Below are positions 51,702-63,100 of a stretch of 64,000 nt of DNA, piece by piece. How positions within the stretch are numbered: position 1 is the stretch's first letter; every line of letters begins with the position of its first letter. The DNA comes from Hydractinia symbiolongicarpus. Lineage: Eukaryota > Cnidaria > Hydrozoa > Anthoathecata > Hydractiniidae. The stretch spans positions 1,302,001 through 1,366,000 of the forward strand of contig NC_079877.1 of assembly GCF_029227915.1 (NCBI RefSeq). The letters run 5' to 3'. The notes beneath the pieces were generated by a model that ran no database searches, was not told the DNA's origin, and saw only the letters and a list, made by a program, of their open reading frames with translations. The position numbers were made by a program, and so were the translations under genes.

Positions 51702-51780
51702 CTAACGATTTTTTAAATTATTTTTTCACCACTAACGCGCATGAGACTTGTAGTTTTTAAAAATGTTTTCAGTTTTGATG

Positions 51781-54542
51781 AGACGCTGAATAAAAGAAGT
51801 TTAATCGCCGGCAAACGAAAACCCGCGATCTCCCGTAAATCCCGGACTCGGCCCGTATAGTCAAAAGTATTCAAAGAAAGTACCCAGGAAGTAAACTCAT
51901 TTCCCTAACGATTTTTTAAATTATTTTTTCACCACTAACGCGCATGAGACTTGTAGTTTTTAAAAATGTTTTCATTTTTGATGAGACGCTGAATAAATGA
52001 AGTTTAATGGCCGGCTAACGAAAACCCGCGATTTCCCGTAAATCCCGGACTCGGCCCGTATAGTCAAAAGTATACAAAGAAAGTACCCAGGAAGTAAACT
52101 CAGTTCCCGAACGATTTTTTAAATTATTTTTTCACCACTAAAACGCATGAGACTTGTTGTTTTCAAAAATGTTTTCATTTTTGATGAGACGCTGAATAAA
52201 AGAAGTTTAATCGCCGGCAAACAAAAACCCGCGATTTCCCGTAAATCCCGGACTCGGCCCGTATAGTCAAAAGTATACTAAGAAAGTACCCAGGGAGTAA
52301 ACTCATTTCCCGAACGATTTTTTAAATTATTTTTTCACCACTAAAACGCATGAGACATGTAGTTTTTCCAAAATGTTTTCAGTTTTGATGAGACGCTGAA
52401 TAAAAGAAGTTTAATCGCCGGCAAACGAAAACCCGCGATTTCCCGTAAATCCTGGACTCGGCCCGTATAGTCAAAAGTATACAAAGAAAGTACCCTGGAA
52501 GTAAACTCAGTTCCCGAACGATTTTTTAAATTATTTTTTCACCACTAAAACGCATGAGACTTGTTGTTTTCAAAAATGTTTTCATTTTTGATGAGACGCT
52601 GAATAAAAGAAGTTTAATCGCCGGCAAACAAAAACCCGCGATTTCCCGTAAATCCCGGACTCGGCCCGTATAGTCAAAAGTATACTTAGAAAGTACCCAG
52701 GGAGTAAACTCATTTCCCGAACGATTTTTTAAATTATTTTTTCACCACTAAAACGCATGAGACATGTAGTTTTCCAAAATGTTTTCAGTTTTGATGAGAC
52801 GCTGAATAAAAGAAGTTTAATCGCCGGCAAACGAAAACCCGCGATTTCCCGTAAATCCTGGACTCGGCCCGTATAGTCAAAAGTATACAAAGAAAGTACT
52901 TAGGGAGTAAACTCATTTCCTGAACGATTTTTAAAATTAGTTTTTCACCACTAAAACGCATGAGACTTGTAGTTTGCAAACATGTTTTCATTTTTGATGA
53001 GACGCTGAATAAAAGAAGTTTAATCGCCGACTAACGAAAACCCGCGATTTCCCGTAAATCCCGGACTCGGCCCGTATAGTCAAAGGTATACAAAGAAAGT
53101 ACCCAGGAAGTAAACTCATTTCCCGAACGATTTTTTCAATTATTTTTTCACCACTAAAACGCATGAGACATGTCGTTTTCAAAAGTGTTTTCAGTTTTGA
53201 TGAGGCGCTGAATAAAAGAAGTTTAATCGCCGGCAAACGAAAACCCGCGATTTCCCGTAAGTCCCGGACTCGGCCCGTATAGTCAAAAGGATACAAAGAA
53301 AGTACTTAGGGAGTAAACTCATTTCCCGAACGATTTTTAAAATTATTTTTTCACCACTAAAACGCATGAGACATGTAGTTTTCAAAAATGTTTTCAGTTT
53401 TGGTGAGACGCTGAATAAAAGAAGTTTAATCGCCGGCAAACGAAAACCCGCGTTTTCCCGTAAATCCCGGACTCGGCCCGTACAGTCAAAAGTATACAAA
53501 GAAAGTACCCAGGAAGTAAACTCATTTCCCGAACGATTTTTTAAATTATTTTTTCACCAATAAAACGCATGAGACTTGTAGTTTTCAAAAATGTTTTCAT
53601 TTTTGATGAGACGCTGAATAAAAGAAGTTTAATCGCCGGCAAACAAAAACCCGCGATTTCCCGTAAATCCCGGACTCGGCCCGTATAGTCAAAAGTATGC
53701 AAAGAAAGTACCCAGGAAGTAAACTCATTTCCCGAACGATTTTTTAACTTGTTTTTTCACCACTAAAACGCATGAGACTTGTAGTTTTCAAAAATGTTTT
53801 CATTTTTGATGAGACGCTAAATAAAAGAAGTTTAATCGCCGGCAAACGAAAACCCGCGATCTCCCGTAAATCCCGGACTCGGCCCGTATAGTCAAAAGTA
53901 TACAAAGAAAGTACCCAGGAAGTAAACTCATTTCCCGAACGATTTTTTAAATTATTTTTTCACCACTAACGCGCATGAGACTTGTAGTTTTTAAAAATGT
54001 TTTCATTTTTGATGAGACGCTGAATAAATGAAGTTTAATCGCCGGCTAACGAAAACCCGCGATTTCCCGTAAATCCCGCACTCGGCCCGTATAGTCAAAA
54101 GTATACTAAGAAAGTACCCAGGAAGTAAACTCAGTTCCCGAACGATTTTTTAAATTATTTTTTCACCACTAAAACGCATGAGACTTGTTGTTTTCAAAAA
54201 TGTTTTCATTTTTGATGAGACGCTGAATAAAAGAAGTTTAATCGCCGGCAAACAAAAACCCGCGATTTCCCGTAAATCCCGGACTCGGCCCGTATAGTCA
54301 AAAGTATACTAAGAAAGTACCCAGGGAGTAAACTCATTTCCCGAACGATTTTTTAAATTATTTTTTCACCACTAAAACGCATGAGACATGTAGTTTTCCA
54401 AAATGTTTTCAGTTTTGATGAGACGCTGAATAAAAGAAGTTTAATCGCCGGCAAACAAAAACCCGCGATTTCCCGTAAATCCTGGACTCGGCCCGTATAG
54501 TCAAAAGTATACAAAAAATTACTTAGGGAGTAAACTCATTTC
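51781..54542 (+). repeat. Block H copy 2 (about 2.76 kb)
   Basis: Copy of 48331-51093 with few differences, for example GGACTCGG against GGAGTCGG near 49613 and CACCAATAAAACG against CACCACTAAAACG near 50107. It ends near 54543, where copy 1 reads TTTCCCTAACG and copy 2 TTTCCTGAACG. Confidence 0.9.
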
Positions 54543-56165
54543 CTGAACGATTTTTAAAATTAGTTTTTCACCACTAAAACGCATGAGACTTGTAGTTTTC
54601 AAACATGTTTTCATTTTTGATGAGACGCTGAATAAAAGAAGTTTAATCGCCGGCTAACGAAAACCCGCGATTTCCCGTAAATCCCGGACTCGGCCCGTAT
54701 AGTCAAAAGTATACAAAGAAAGTACGCAGGAAGTAAACTCATTTCCCGAACGATTTTTTAAATTATTTTTTCACCACTAAAACGCATGAGACATGTCGTT
54801 TTCAAAAGTGTTTTCAGTTTTGATGAGACGCTGAATAAAAGAAGTTTAATCGCCGGCAAACGAAAACCCGCGATTTCCCGTAAGTCCCGGACTCTGCCCG
54901 TATAGTCAAAAGTATACAAAGAAAGTACTTAGGGAGTAAACTCATTTCCCGAACGATTTTTAAAATTATTTTTTCACCACTAAAACGCATGAGACATGTA
55001 GTTTTCAAAAATGTTTTCAGTTTTGATGAGACGCTGAATAAAAGAAGTTTAATCGCCGGCAAACGAAAACCCGCGATTTCCCGTAAATCCCGGACTCGGC
55101 CCGTATAGTCAAAAGTATACAAAGAAAGTACCCAGGAAGTAAACTCATTTCCCGAACGATTTTTTAAATTATTTTTTCACCACTGAAACGCATGAGACTT
55201 GTAGTTTTCAAAAATGTTTTCATTTTTGATGAGACGCTGAATAAAAGAAGTTTAATCGCCGGCAAACAAAAACCCGCGATTTCCCGTAAATCCCGGACTC
55301 GGCCCGTATAGTCAAAAGTATGCATAGAAAGTACCCAGGAAGTAAACTCATTTCCCGAACGATTTTTTAACTTATTTTTTCACCACTAAAACGCATGAGA
55401 CTTGTAGTTTTTAAAAATGTTTTCATTTTTGATGAGACGCTGAATAAAAGAAGTTTAATCGCCGGCAAACGAAAACCCGCGATCTCCCGTAAATCCCGGA
55501 CTCGGCCCGTATAGTCAAAAGTATACAAAGAAAGTACCCAGGAAGTAAACTCATTTCCCGAACGATTTTTTAAATTATTTTTTCACCACTAACGCGCATG
55601 AGACTTGTAGTTTTTTAAAATGTTTTCATTTTTGATGAGACGCTGAATAAATGAAGTTTAATCGCCGGCTAACGCAAACCCGCGATTTCCCGTATATCCA
55701 GGACTCGGCCCGTATAGTCAAAAGTATACAAAGAAAGTACCCAGGAAGTAAACTCAGTTTCCGAACGATTTTTTAAATTATTTTTTCACCACTAAAACGC
55801 ATGAGACTTGTTGTTTTCAAAAATGTTTTCATTTTTGATGAGACGCTGAATAAAAGAAGTTTAATCGCCGGCAAACAAAAACCCGCGATTTCCCGTAAAT
55901 CCCGGACTCGGCCCGTATAGTCAAAAGTATACTAAGAAAGTACCCAGGGAGTAAACTCATTTCCCGAACGATTTTTTAAATTATTTTTTCACCACTAAAA
56001 CGCATGAGACATGTAGTTTTCCAAAATGTTTTCAGTTTTGATGAGACGCTGAATAAAAGAAGTTTAATCGCCGGCAAACGAAAACCTGCGATTTCCCGTA
56101 AATCCTGGACTCGGCCCGTATAGTCAAAAGTATACAAAGAAAGTACTTAGGGAGTAAACTCATTT
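54543..56165 (+). repeat. Block I 8-monomer higher-order unit, copy 1 (1623 bp)
   Basis: Eight monomers minus one base. Order of markers: TTCCTGAACGATTTTTAAAA with CAAACATG, GCCGGCTAACG, ATGTCGTTTTCAAAAGTG, GTATGCATAG, AACTTATTTTTT, CACTAACGCGC at 55590, TAGTTTTTTAAAATG, CCGTATATCCAGG, GTTGTTTTC, and TATACTAAG. Confidence 0.88.
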
Positions 56166-57788
56166 CCTGAACGATTTTTAAAATTAGTTTTTCACCACTA
56201 AAACGCATGAGACTTGTAGTTTTCAAACATGTTTTCATTTTTGTTGAGACGCTGAATAAAAGAAGTTTAATCGCCGGCTAACGAAAACCTGCGATTTCCC
56301 GTAAATCCCGGACTCGGCCCGTATAGTCAAAAGTATACAAAGAAAGTACCCAGGAAGTAAACTCATTTCCCGAACGATTTTTTAAATTATTTTTTCACCA
56401 CTAAAACGCATGAGACATGTCGTTTTCAAAAGTGTTTTAAGTTTTGATGAGACGCTGAATAAAAGAAGTTTAATCGCCGGCAAACGAAAACCCGCGATTT
56501 CCCGTAAATCCCGGACTCGGCCCGTATAGTCAAAAGTATACAAAGAAAGTACTTAGAGAGTAAACTCATTTTCCGAACGATTTTTGAAATTATTTTTTCA
56601 CCACTAAAACGCATGAGACATGTAGTTTTCAAAAATGTTTTCAGTTTTGATGAGACGCTGAATAAAAGAAGTTTAATCGCCGGCAAACGAAAACCCGCGA
56701 TTTCCCGTAAATCCCGGACTCGGCCCGTATAGTCCAAAGTATACAAAGAAAGTACCCAGGAAGTAAACTCATTTCCCGAACGATTTTTTAAATTATTTTT
56801 TCACCACTAAAACGCATGAGACTTGTAGTTTTCAAAAATGTTTTCATTTTTGATGAGACGCTGAATAAAAGAAGTTTAATCGCCGGCAAACAAAAACCGC
56901 GATTTCCCGTAAATCCCGGACTCGGCCCGTATAGTCAAAAGTATGCAAAGAAAGTACCCAGGAAGTAAACTCATTTCCCGAACGATTTTTTAACTTATTT
57001 TTTCACCACTAAAACGCATGAGACTTGTAGTTTTCAAAAATGTTTTCATTTTTGATGAGACGCTGAATAAAAGAAGTTTAATCGCCGGCAAACGAAAACC
57101 CGCGATCTCCCGTAAATCCCGGACTCGGCCCGTATAGTCAAAAGTATACAAAGAAAGTACCCAGGAAGTAAACTCATTTCCCGAACGATTTTTTAAATTA
57201 TTTTTTCACCACTAACGCGCATGAGACTTGTAGTTTTTTAAAATGTTTTCATTTTTGATGAGACGCTGAATAAATGAAGTTTAATCGCCGGCTAACGAAA
57301 ACCCGCGATTTCCCGTATATCCAGGACTCGGCCCGTATAGTCAAAAGTATACAAAGAAAGTACCCAGGAAGTAAACTCAGTTTCCGAACGATTTTTTAAA
57401 TTATTTTTTCACCACTAAAACGCATGAGACTTGTTGTTTTCAAAAATGTTTTCATTTTTGATGAGACGCTGAATAAAAGAAGTTTAATCGCCGGCAAACA
57501 AAAACCCGCGATTTCCCGTAAATCCCGGACTCGGCCCGTATAGTCAAAAGTATACTAAGAAAGTACCCAGGGAGTAAACTCATTTCCCGAACGATTTTTT
57601 AAATTATTTTTTCACCACTAAAACGCATGAGACATGTAGTTTTCCAAAATGTTTTCAGTTTTGATGAGACGCTGAATAAAAGAAGTTTAATCGCCGGCAA
57701 ACGAAAACCCGCGATTTCCCGTAAATCCTGGACTCGGCCCGTATAGTCAAAAGTATACAAAGAAAGTACTTAGGGAGTAAACTCATTT
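56166..57788 (+). repeat. Block I 8-monomer unit, copy 2 (1623 bp)
   Basis: Tandem copy of the previous unit, CACTAACGCGC at 57213. It shows newer variants shared only with copy 3: TTTTTGTTGAGACG near 56240, GTTTTAAGTTTTG near 56436, GTACTTAGAGAG near 56548, GTCCAAAGTATAC near 56732, and CAAAAACCGCG near 56891. Confidence 0.88.
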
Positions 57789-58780
57789 CCTGAACGATTT
57801 TTAAAATTAGTTTTTCACCACTAAAACGCATGAGACTTGTAGTTTTCAAACATGTTTTCATTTTTGTTGAGACGCTGAATAAAAGAAGTTTAATCGCCGG
57901 CTAACGAAAACCTGCGATTTCCCGTAAATCCCGGACTCGGCCCGTATAGTCAAAAGTATACAAAGAAAGTACCCAGGAAGTAAACTCATTTCCCGAACGA
58001 TTTTTTAAATTATTTTTTCACCACTAAAACGCATGAGACTTGTCGTTTTCAAAAGTGTTTTAAGTTTTGATGAGACGCTGAATAAAAGAAGTTTAATCGC
58101 CGGCAAACGAAAACCCGCGATTTCCCGTAAATCCCGGACTCGGCCCGTATAGTCAAAAGTATACAAAGAAAGTACTTAGAGAGTAAACTCATTTTCCGAA
58201 CGATTTTTGAAATTATTTTTTCACCACTAAAACGCATGAGACATGTAGTTTTCAAAAATGTTTTCAGTTTTGATGAGACGCTGAATAAAAGAAGTTTAAT
58301 CGCCGGCAAACGAAAACCCGCGATTTCCCGTAAATCCCGGACTCGGCCCGTATAGTCCAAAGTATACAAAGAAAGTACCCAGGAAGTAAACTCATTTCCC
58401 GAACGATTTTTTAAATTATTTTTTCACCACTAAAACGCATGAGACTTGTAGTTTTCAAAAATGTTTTCATTTTTGATGAGACGCTGAATAAAAGAAGTTT
58501 AATCGCCGGCAAACAAAAACCGCGATTTCCCGTAAATCCCGGACTCGGCCCGTATAGTCAAAAGTATGCAAAGAAAGTACCCAGGAAGTAAACTCATTTC
58601 CCGAACGATTTTTTAACTTATTTTTTCACCACTAAAACGCATGAGACTTGTAGTTTTCAAAAATGTTTTCATTTTTGATGAGACGCTGAATAAAAGAAGT
58701 TTAATCGCCGGCAAACGAAAACCCGCGATCTCCCGTAAATCCCGGACTCGGCCCGTATAGTCAAAAGTATACAAAGAAAG
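57789..58780 (+). repeat. Block I 8-monomer unit, partial copy 3
   Basis: It repeats the first five or so monomers of copy 2 at offset 1623, including GTTGAGACG near 57864, GTTTTAAGTTTTG near 58059 and GTACTTAGAGAG near 58170. It then passes into the GTACCAAGGAAG monomer of block J. Copies 2 and 3 are closer to each other than to copy 1, so the second duplication is younger. Confidence 0.86.
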
Positions 58781-60396
58781 TACCAAGGAAGTAAACTCAT
58801 TCCCCGAACGATTTTTTAAATTATTTTTTCACCACTAAAACGCATGACACATGTAGTTTTCAAAAATGTTTTCAGTTTTGATGAGACGCTGAATAAAAGA
58901 AGTTTAATCGCCGGCAAACGAAAACCCGCGATTTCCCGTAAATCCCGGACTCGGCCCATATAGTCAAAAGTATACAAAGAAAGTGCCCAGGAAGTAAACT
59001 CAATTTCCGAACGATTTTTTAAATTATTTTTTCACCTCTAAAACGCATGAGACTTGTAGTTTTCAAAAATGTTTTCATTTTTGATGAGACGCTGAATAAA
59101 AGAAGTTTAATCGCCGGCAAACGAAATCCCGCGATTTCCCGTAAATCCTGGACTCGGCCCGTATAGTCAAAAGTATACAAAGAAAGTACTTAGGGAGTAA
59201 ACTCATTTCCCGAACGATTTTTAAAATTAGTTTTTCACCACTAAAACGCATGAGACTTGTAGTTTTCAAAAATGTTTTCATTTTTGATGGAACGCTGAAT
59301 AAAAGATGTTTAATCGCCTGGTAACCAAAACCCGCGATTTCCCGTAAATCCCGGACTCGGCCCGTATAGTCAAAAGTATACAAAGAAAGTACTTAGGGAG
59401 TAAACTCATTTCCCGAACGATTTTTTAAATTATTTTTTCACCACTAAAACGCTTGAGACATGTAGTTTTGAAAAATGTTTTCAGTTTTGATGAGACGCTG
59501 AATAAAAGAAGTTTAATCGCCGGCAAACGAAAACCCGCGATTTCCCGTAAATCCCGGACTCGGCCCGTATAGTCAAAAGTTTACAAAGAAAGTACCCAGG
59601 AAGTAAACTCATTTCCCGAACGATTTTTTAAATTATTTTTTCACCACTAAAACGCATGAGACTTGTAGTTTTCTAAAATGTTTTCATTTTTGATGAGACG
59701 CTGAATAAAAGAAGTTTAATCGCCGGCAAACAAAAACCCGCGATTTCCCGTAAATCCCGGACTCGGCCCGTATAGTCAAAAGTATGCAAAGAAAGTATCC
59801 AGGAAGTAAACTCATTTCCCGAACGATTTTTTAAATTATTTTTTCACCACTAAAATGCATGAGACATGTAGTTTTCAAAAATGTTTTCAGTTTTGATGAG
59901 ACGCTGAATAAAAGAAGTTTAATCGCCGGCAAACGCAAAACCTGCGATTTCCCGTAAATCCCGGACTCGGCCCATATAGTCAAAAGTATACAAAGAAAGT
60001 ACCCAGGAAGTGAACTCATTTCCCGAACGATTTTTTAAATTATTTTTTCACCACTAAAACGCATGAGACATGTAGTTTTCAAAAATGTTTTCAGTTTTGA
60101 TGAGACGCTGAATAAAAGAAGTTTAATCGCCGGGAAACGAAAAACCCGCGATTTCCCGTAAATCCTGGACTCGGCCCGTATAGTCAAAAGTATACAAGGA
60201 AAGTACTTAGGGAGTAAACTCATTTCCCGAACGATTTTTAAAATTAGTTTTTCACCACTAAAACGCATGAGACTTGTAGTTTTCAAAAATGTTTTCATTT
60301 TTGATGAGACGCTGAATAAAAGAAGTTTAATCGCCGGCAAACGAAAACCCGCGATTTCCCGTAAATCCCGGACTCGGCCCGTATAGTCAAAAGTAT
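58160..60396 (+). repeat. Block J 11-monomer higher-order unit, copy 1 (2234 bp)
   Basis: This matches 60397-62590 at offset 2234 (11 x 203 plus 1). Markers are GTACTTAGAGAG, CAAAAACCGCG, GTACCAAGGAAG at 58783, CATTCCCCG, GTGCCCAGG, CACCTCTAAAACG, CGAAATCCCGCG, GATGGAACGC, CCTGGTAACCAAAACC, GTTTTGAAAAATG, GTTTACAAAG, TTTTCTAAAATG, GTATCCAGG, and AAACGCAAAACC. The start overlaps block I copy 3, which supplied its first monomers. Confidence 0.88.
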
Positions 60397-62590
60397 ACAA
60401 AGAAAGTACTTAGAGAGTAAACTCATTTCCCGAACGATTTTTGAAATTATTTTTTCACCACTAAAACGCATGAGACATGTAGTTTTCAAAAATGTTTTCA
60501 GTTTTGATGAGACGCTGAATAAAAGAAGTTTAATCGCCGGCAAACGAAAACCCGCGATTTCCCGTAAATCCCGGACTCGGCCCGTATAGTCAAAAGTATA
60601 CAAAGAAAGTACCCAGGAAGTAAACTCATTTCCCGAACGATTTTTTAACTTATTTTTTCACCACTAAAACGCATGAGACTTGTAGTTTTCAAAAATGTTT
60701 TCATTTTTGATGAGACGCTGAATAAAAGAAGTTTAATCGCCGGCAAACAAAAACCGCGATTTCCCGTAAATCCCGGACTCGGCCCGTATAGTCAAAAGTT
60801 TGCAAAGAAAGTACCCAGGAAGTAAACTCATTTCCCGAACGATTTTTTAACTTATTTTTTCACCACTAAAACGCATGAAACTTGTAGTTTTCAAAAATGT
60901 TTTCATTTTTGATGAGACGCTGAATAAAAGAAGTTTAATCGCCGGCAAACGAAAACCCGCGATCTCCCGTAAATCCCGGACTCGGCCCGTATAGTCAAAA
61001 GTATACAAAGAAAGTACCAAGGAAGTAAACTCATTCCCCGAACGATTTTTTAAATTATTTTTTCACCACTAAAACGCATGAGACTTGTAGTTTTCAAAAA
61101 TGTTTTCAGTTTTGATGAGACGCTGAATAAAAGAAGTTTAATCGCCGGCAAACGAAAACCCGCGATTTCCCGTAAATCCCGGACTCGGCCCATATAGTCA
61201 AAAGTATACAAAGAAAGTGCCCAGGAAGTAAACTCAATTCCCGAACGATTTTTTAAATTATTTTTTCACCTCTAAAACGCATGAGACTTGTAGTTTTCAA
61301 AAATGTTTTCATTTTTGATGAGACGCTGAATAAAAGAAGTTTAATCGCCGGCAAACGAAATCCCGCGATTTCCCGTAAATCCTGGACTCGGCCCGTATAG
61401 TCAAAAGTATACAAAGAAAGTACTTAGGGAGTAAACTCATTTCCCGAACGATTTTTAAAATTAGTTTTTCACCACTAAAACGCATGAGACTTGTAGTTTT
61501 CAAAAATGTTTTCATTTTTGATGGAACGCTGAATAAAAGATGTTTAATCGCCTGGTAACCAAAACCCGCGATTTCCCGTAAATCCCGGACTCGGCCCGTA
61601 TAGTCAAAAGTATACAAAGAAAGTACTTAGGGAGTAAACTCATTTCCCGAACGATTTTTTAAATTACTTTTTCACCACTAAAACGCATGAGACATGTAGT
61701 TTTGAAAAATGTTTTCAGTTTTGATGAGACGCTGAATAAAAGAAGTTTAATCGCCGGCAAACGAAAACCCGCGATTTCCCGTAAATCCCGGACTCGGCCC
61801 GTATAGTCAAAAGTTTACAAAGAAAGTACCCAGGAAGTAAACTCATTTCCCGAACGATTTTTTAAATTATTTTTTCACCACTAAAACGCATGAGACTTGT
61901 AGTTTTCTAAAATGTTTTCATTTTTGATGAGACGCTGAATAAAAGAAGTTTAATCGCCGGCAAACAAAAACCCGCGATTTCCCGTAAATCCCGGACTCGG
62001 CCCGTATAGTCAAAAGTATGCAAAGAAAGTATCCAGGAAGTAAACTCATTTCCCGAACGATTTTTTAAATTATTTTTTCACCACTAAAATGCATGAGACA
62101 TGTAGTTTTCAAAAATGTTTTCAGTTTTGATGAGACGCTGAATAAAAGAAGTTTAATCGCCGGCAAACGCAAAACCTGCGATTTCCCGTAAATCCCGGAC
62201 TCGGCCCATATAGTCAAAAGTATACAAAGAAAGTACCCAGGAAAGGAACTCATTTCCCGAACGATTTTTTAAATTATTTTTTCACCACTAAAACGCATGA
62301 GACATGTAGTTTTCAAAAATGTTTTCAGTTTTGATTAGACGCTGAATAAAAGAAGTTTAATCGCCGGCAAACGAAAAACCCGCGATTTGCCGTAAATCCT
62401 GGACTCGGCCCGTATAGTCAAAAGTATACAAGGAAAGTACTTAGGGAGTAAACTCATTTCCCGAACGATTTTTAAAATTAGTTTTTCACCACTAAAACGC
62501 ATGAGACTTGTAGTTTTCAAAAATGTTTTCATTTTTGATGAGACGCTGAATAAAAGAAGTTTAATCGCCGGCAAACGAAAACCCGCGATT
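60397..62590 (+). repeat. Block J 11-monomer unit, copy 2
   Basis: Tandem copy of block J copy 1, with GTACCAAGGAAG at 61017 and GATGGAACGC near 61521. Small private differences include GGAAAGGAACTC near 62241, where copy 1 has GGAAGTGAACTC, and GATTTGCCG near 62385. Confidence 0.88.
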
Positions 62591-63100
62591 TCCCGTAAAT
62601 CCTGAACTCGGCCCGTATAGTCTAAAGTATACAAAGAAAGTACTTAGGGAGTAAACTCATTTCCTGAACGATTTTTAAAATTAGTTTTTCACCACTAAAA
62701 CGCATGAGACTTGTAGTTTTCAAAAATGTTTTCAGTTTTGATTAGACGCTGAATAAAAGAAGTTTAATCGCCGGCAAACGAAAAACCCGCGATTTCCCGT
62801 AAATCCTGGACTCGGCCCGTATAGTCAAAAGTATACAAGGAAAGTACTTAGGGAGTAAACTCATTTCCCGAACGATTTTTAAAATTAGTTTTTCACCACT
62901 AAAACGCATGAGACTTGTAGTTTTCAAAAATGTTTTCATTTTTGATGAGACGCTGAATAAAAGAAGTTTAATCGCCGGCAAACGAAAACCCGCGATTTCC
63001 CGTAAATCCTGGACTCGGCCCGTATAGTCTAAAGTATACAAAGAAAGTACTTAGGGAGTAAACTCATTTCCTGAACGATTTTTAAATTAGTTTTTCACCA
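62330..63100 (+). repeat. Dimer duplication (407 bp, two copies)
   Basis: GATTAGACGCTG near 62333 and 62740, CGAAAAACCCGCG, ACAAGGAAAGTAC near 62428 and 62835, and GTCTAAAGTATAC near 62621 and 63028 are all about 407 bp apart. Two monomers plus one base were duplicated in tandem, on top of the 11-monomer unit. Confidence 0.87.

Noticed and set aside
60035-60400. 121-codon minus-strand open frame, and the many 60-106-codon frames like it on both strands
   Set aside because: All are translations of the satellite in shifting frames. Because 203 leaves a remainder of 2 on division by 3, a frame changes every monomer. The same peptides recur wherever the same monomer subtypes recur, with no start signal context, domain or unique neighbour.
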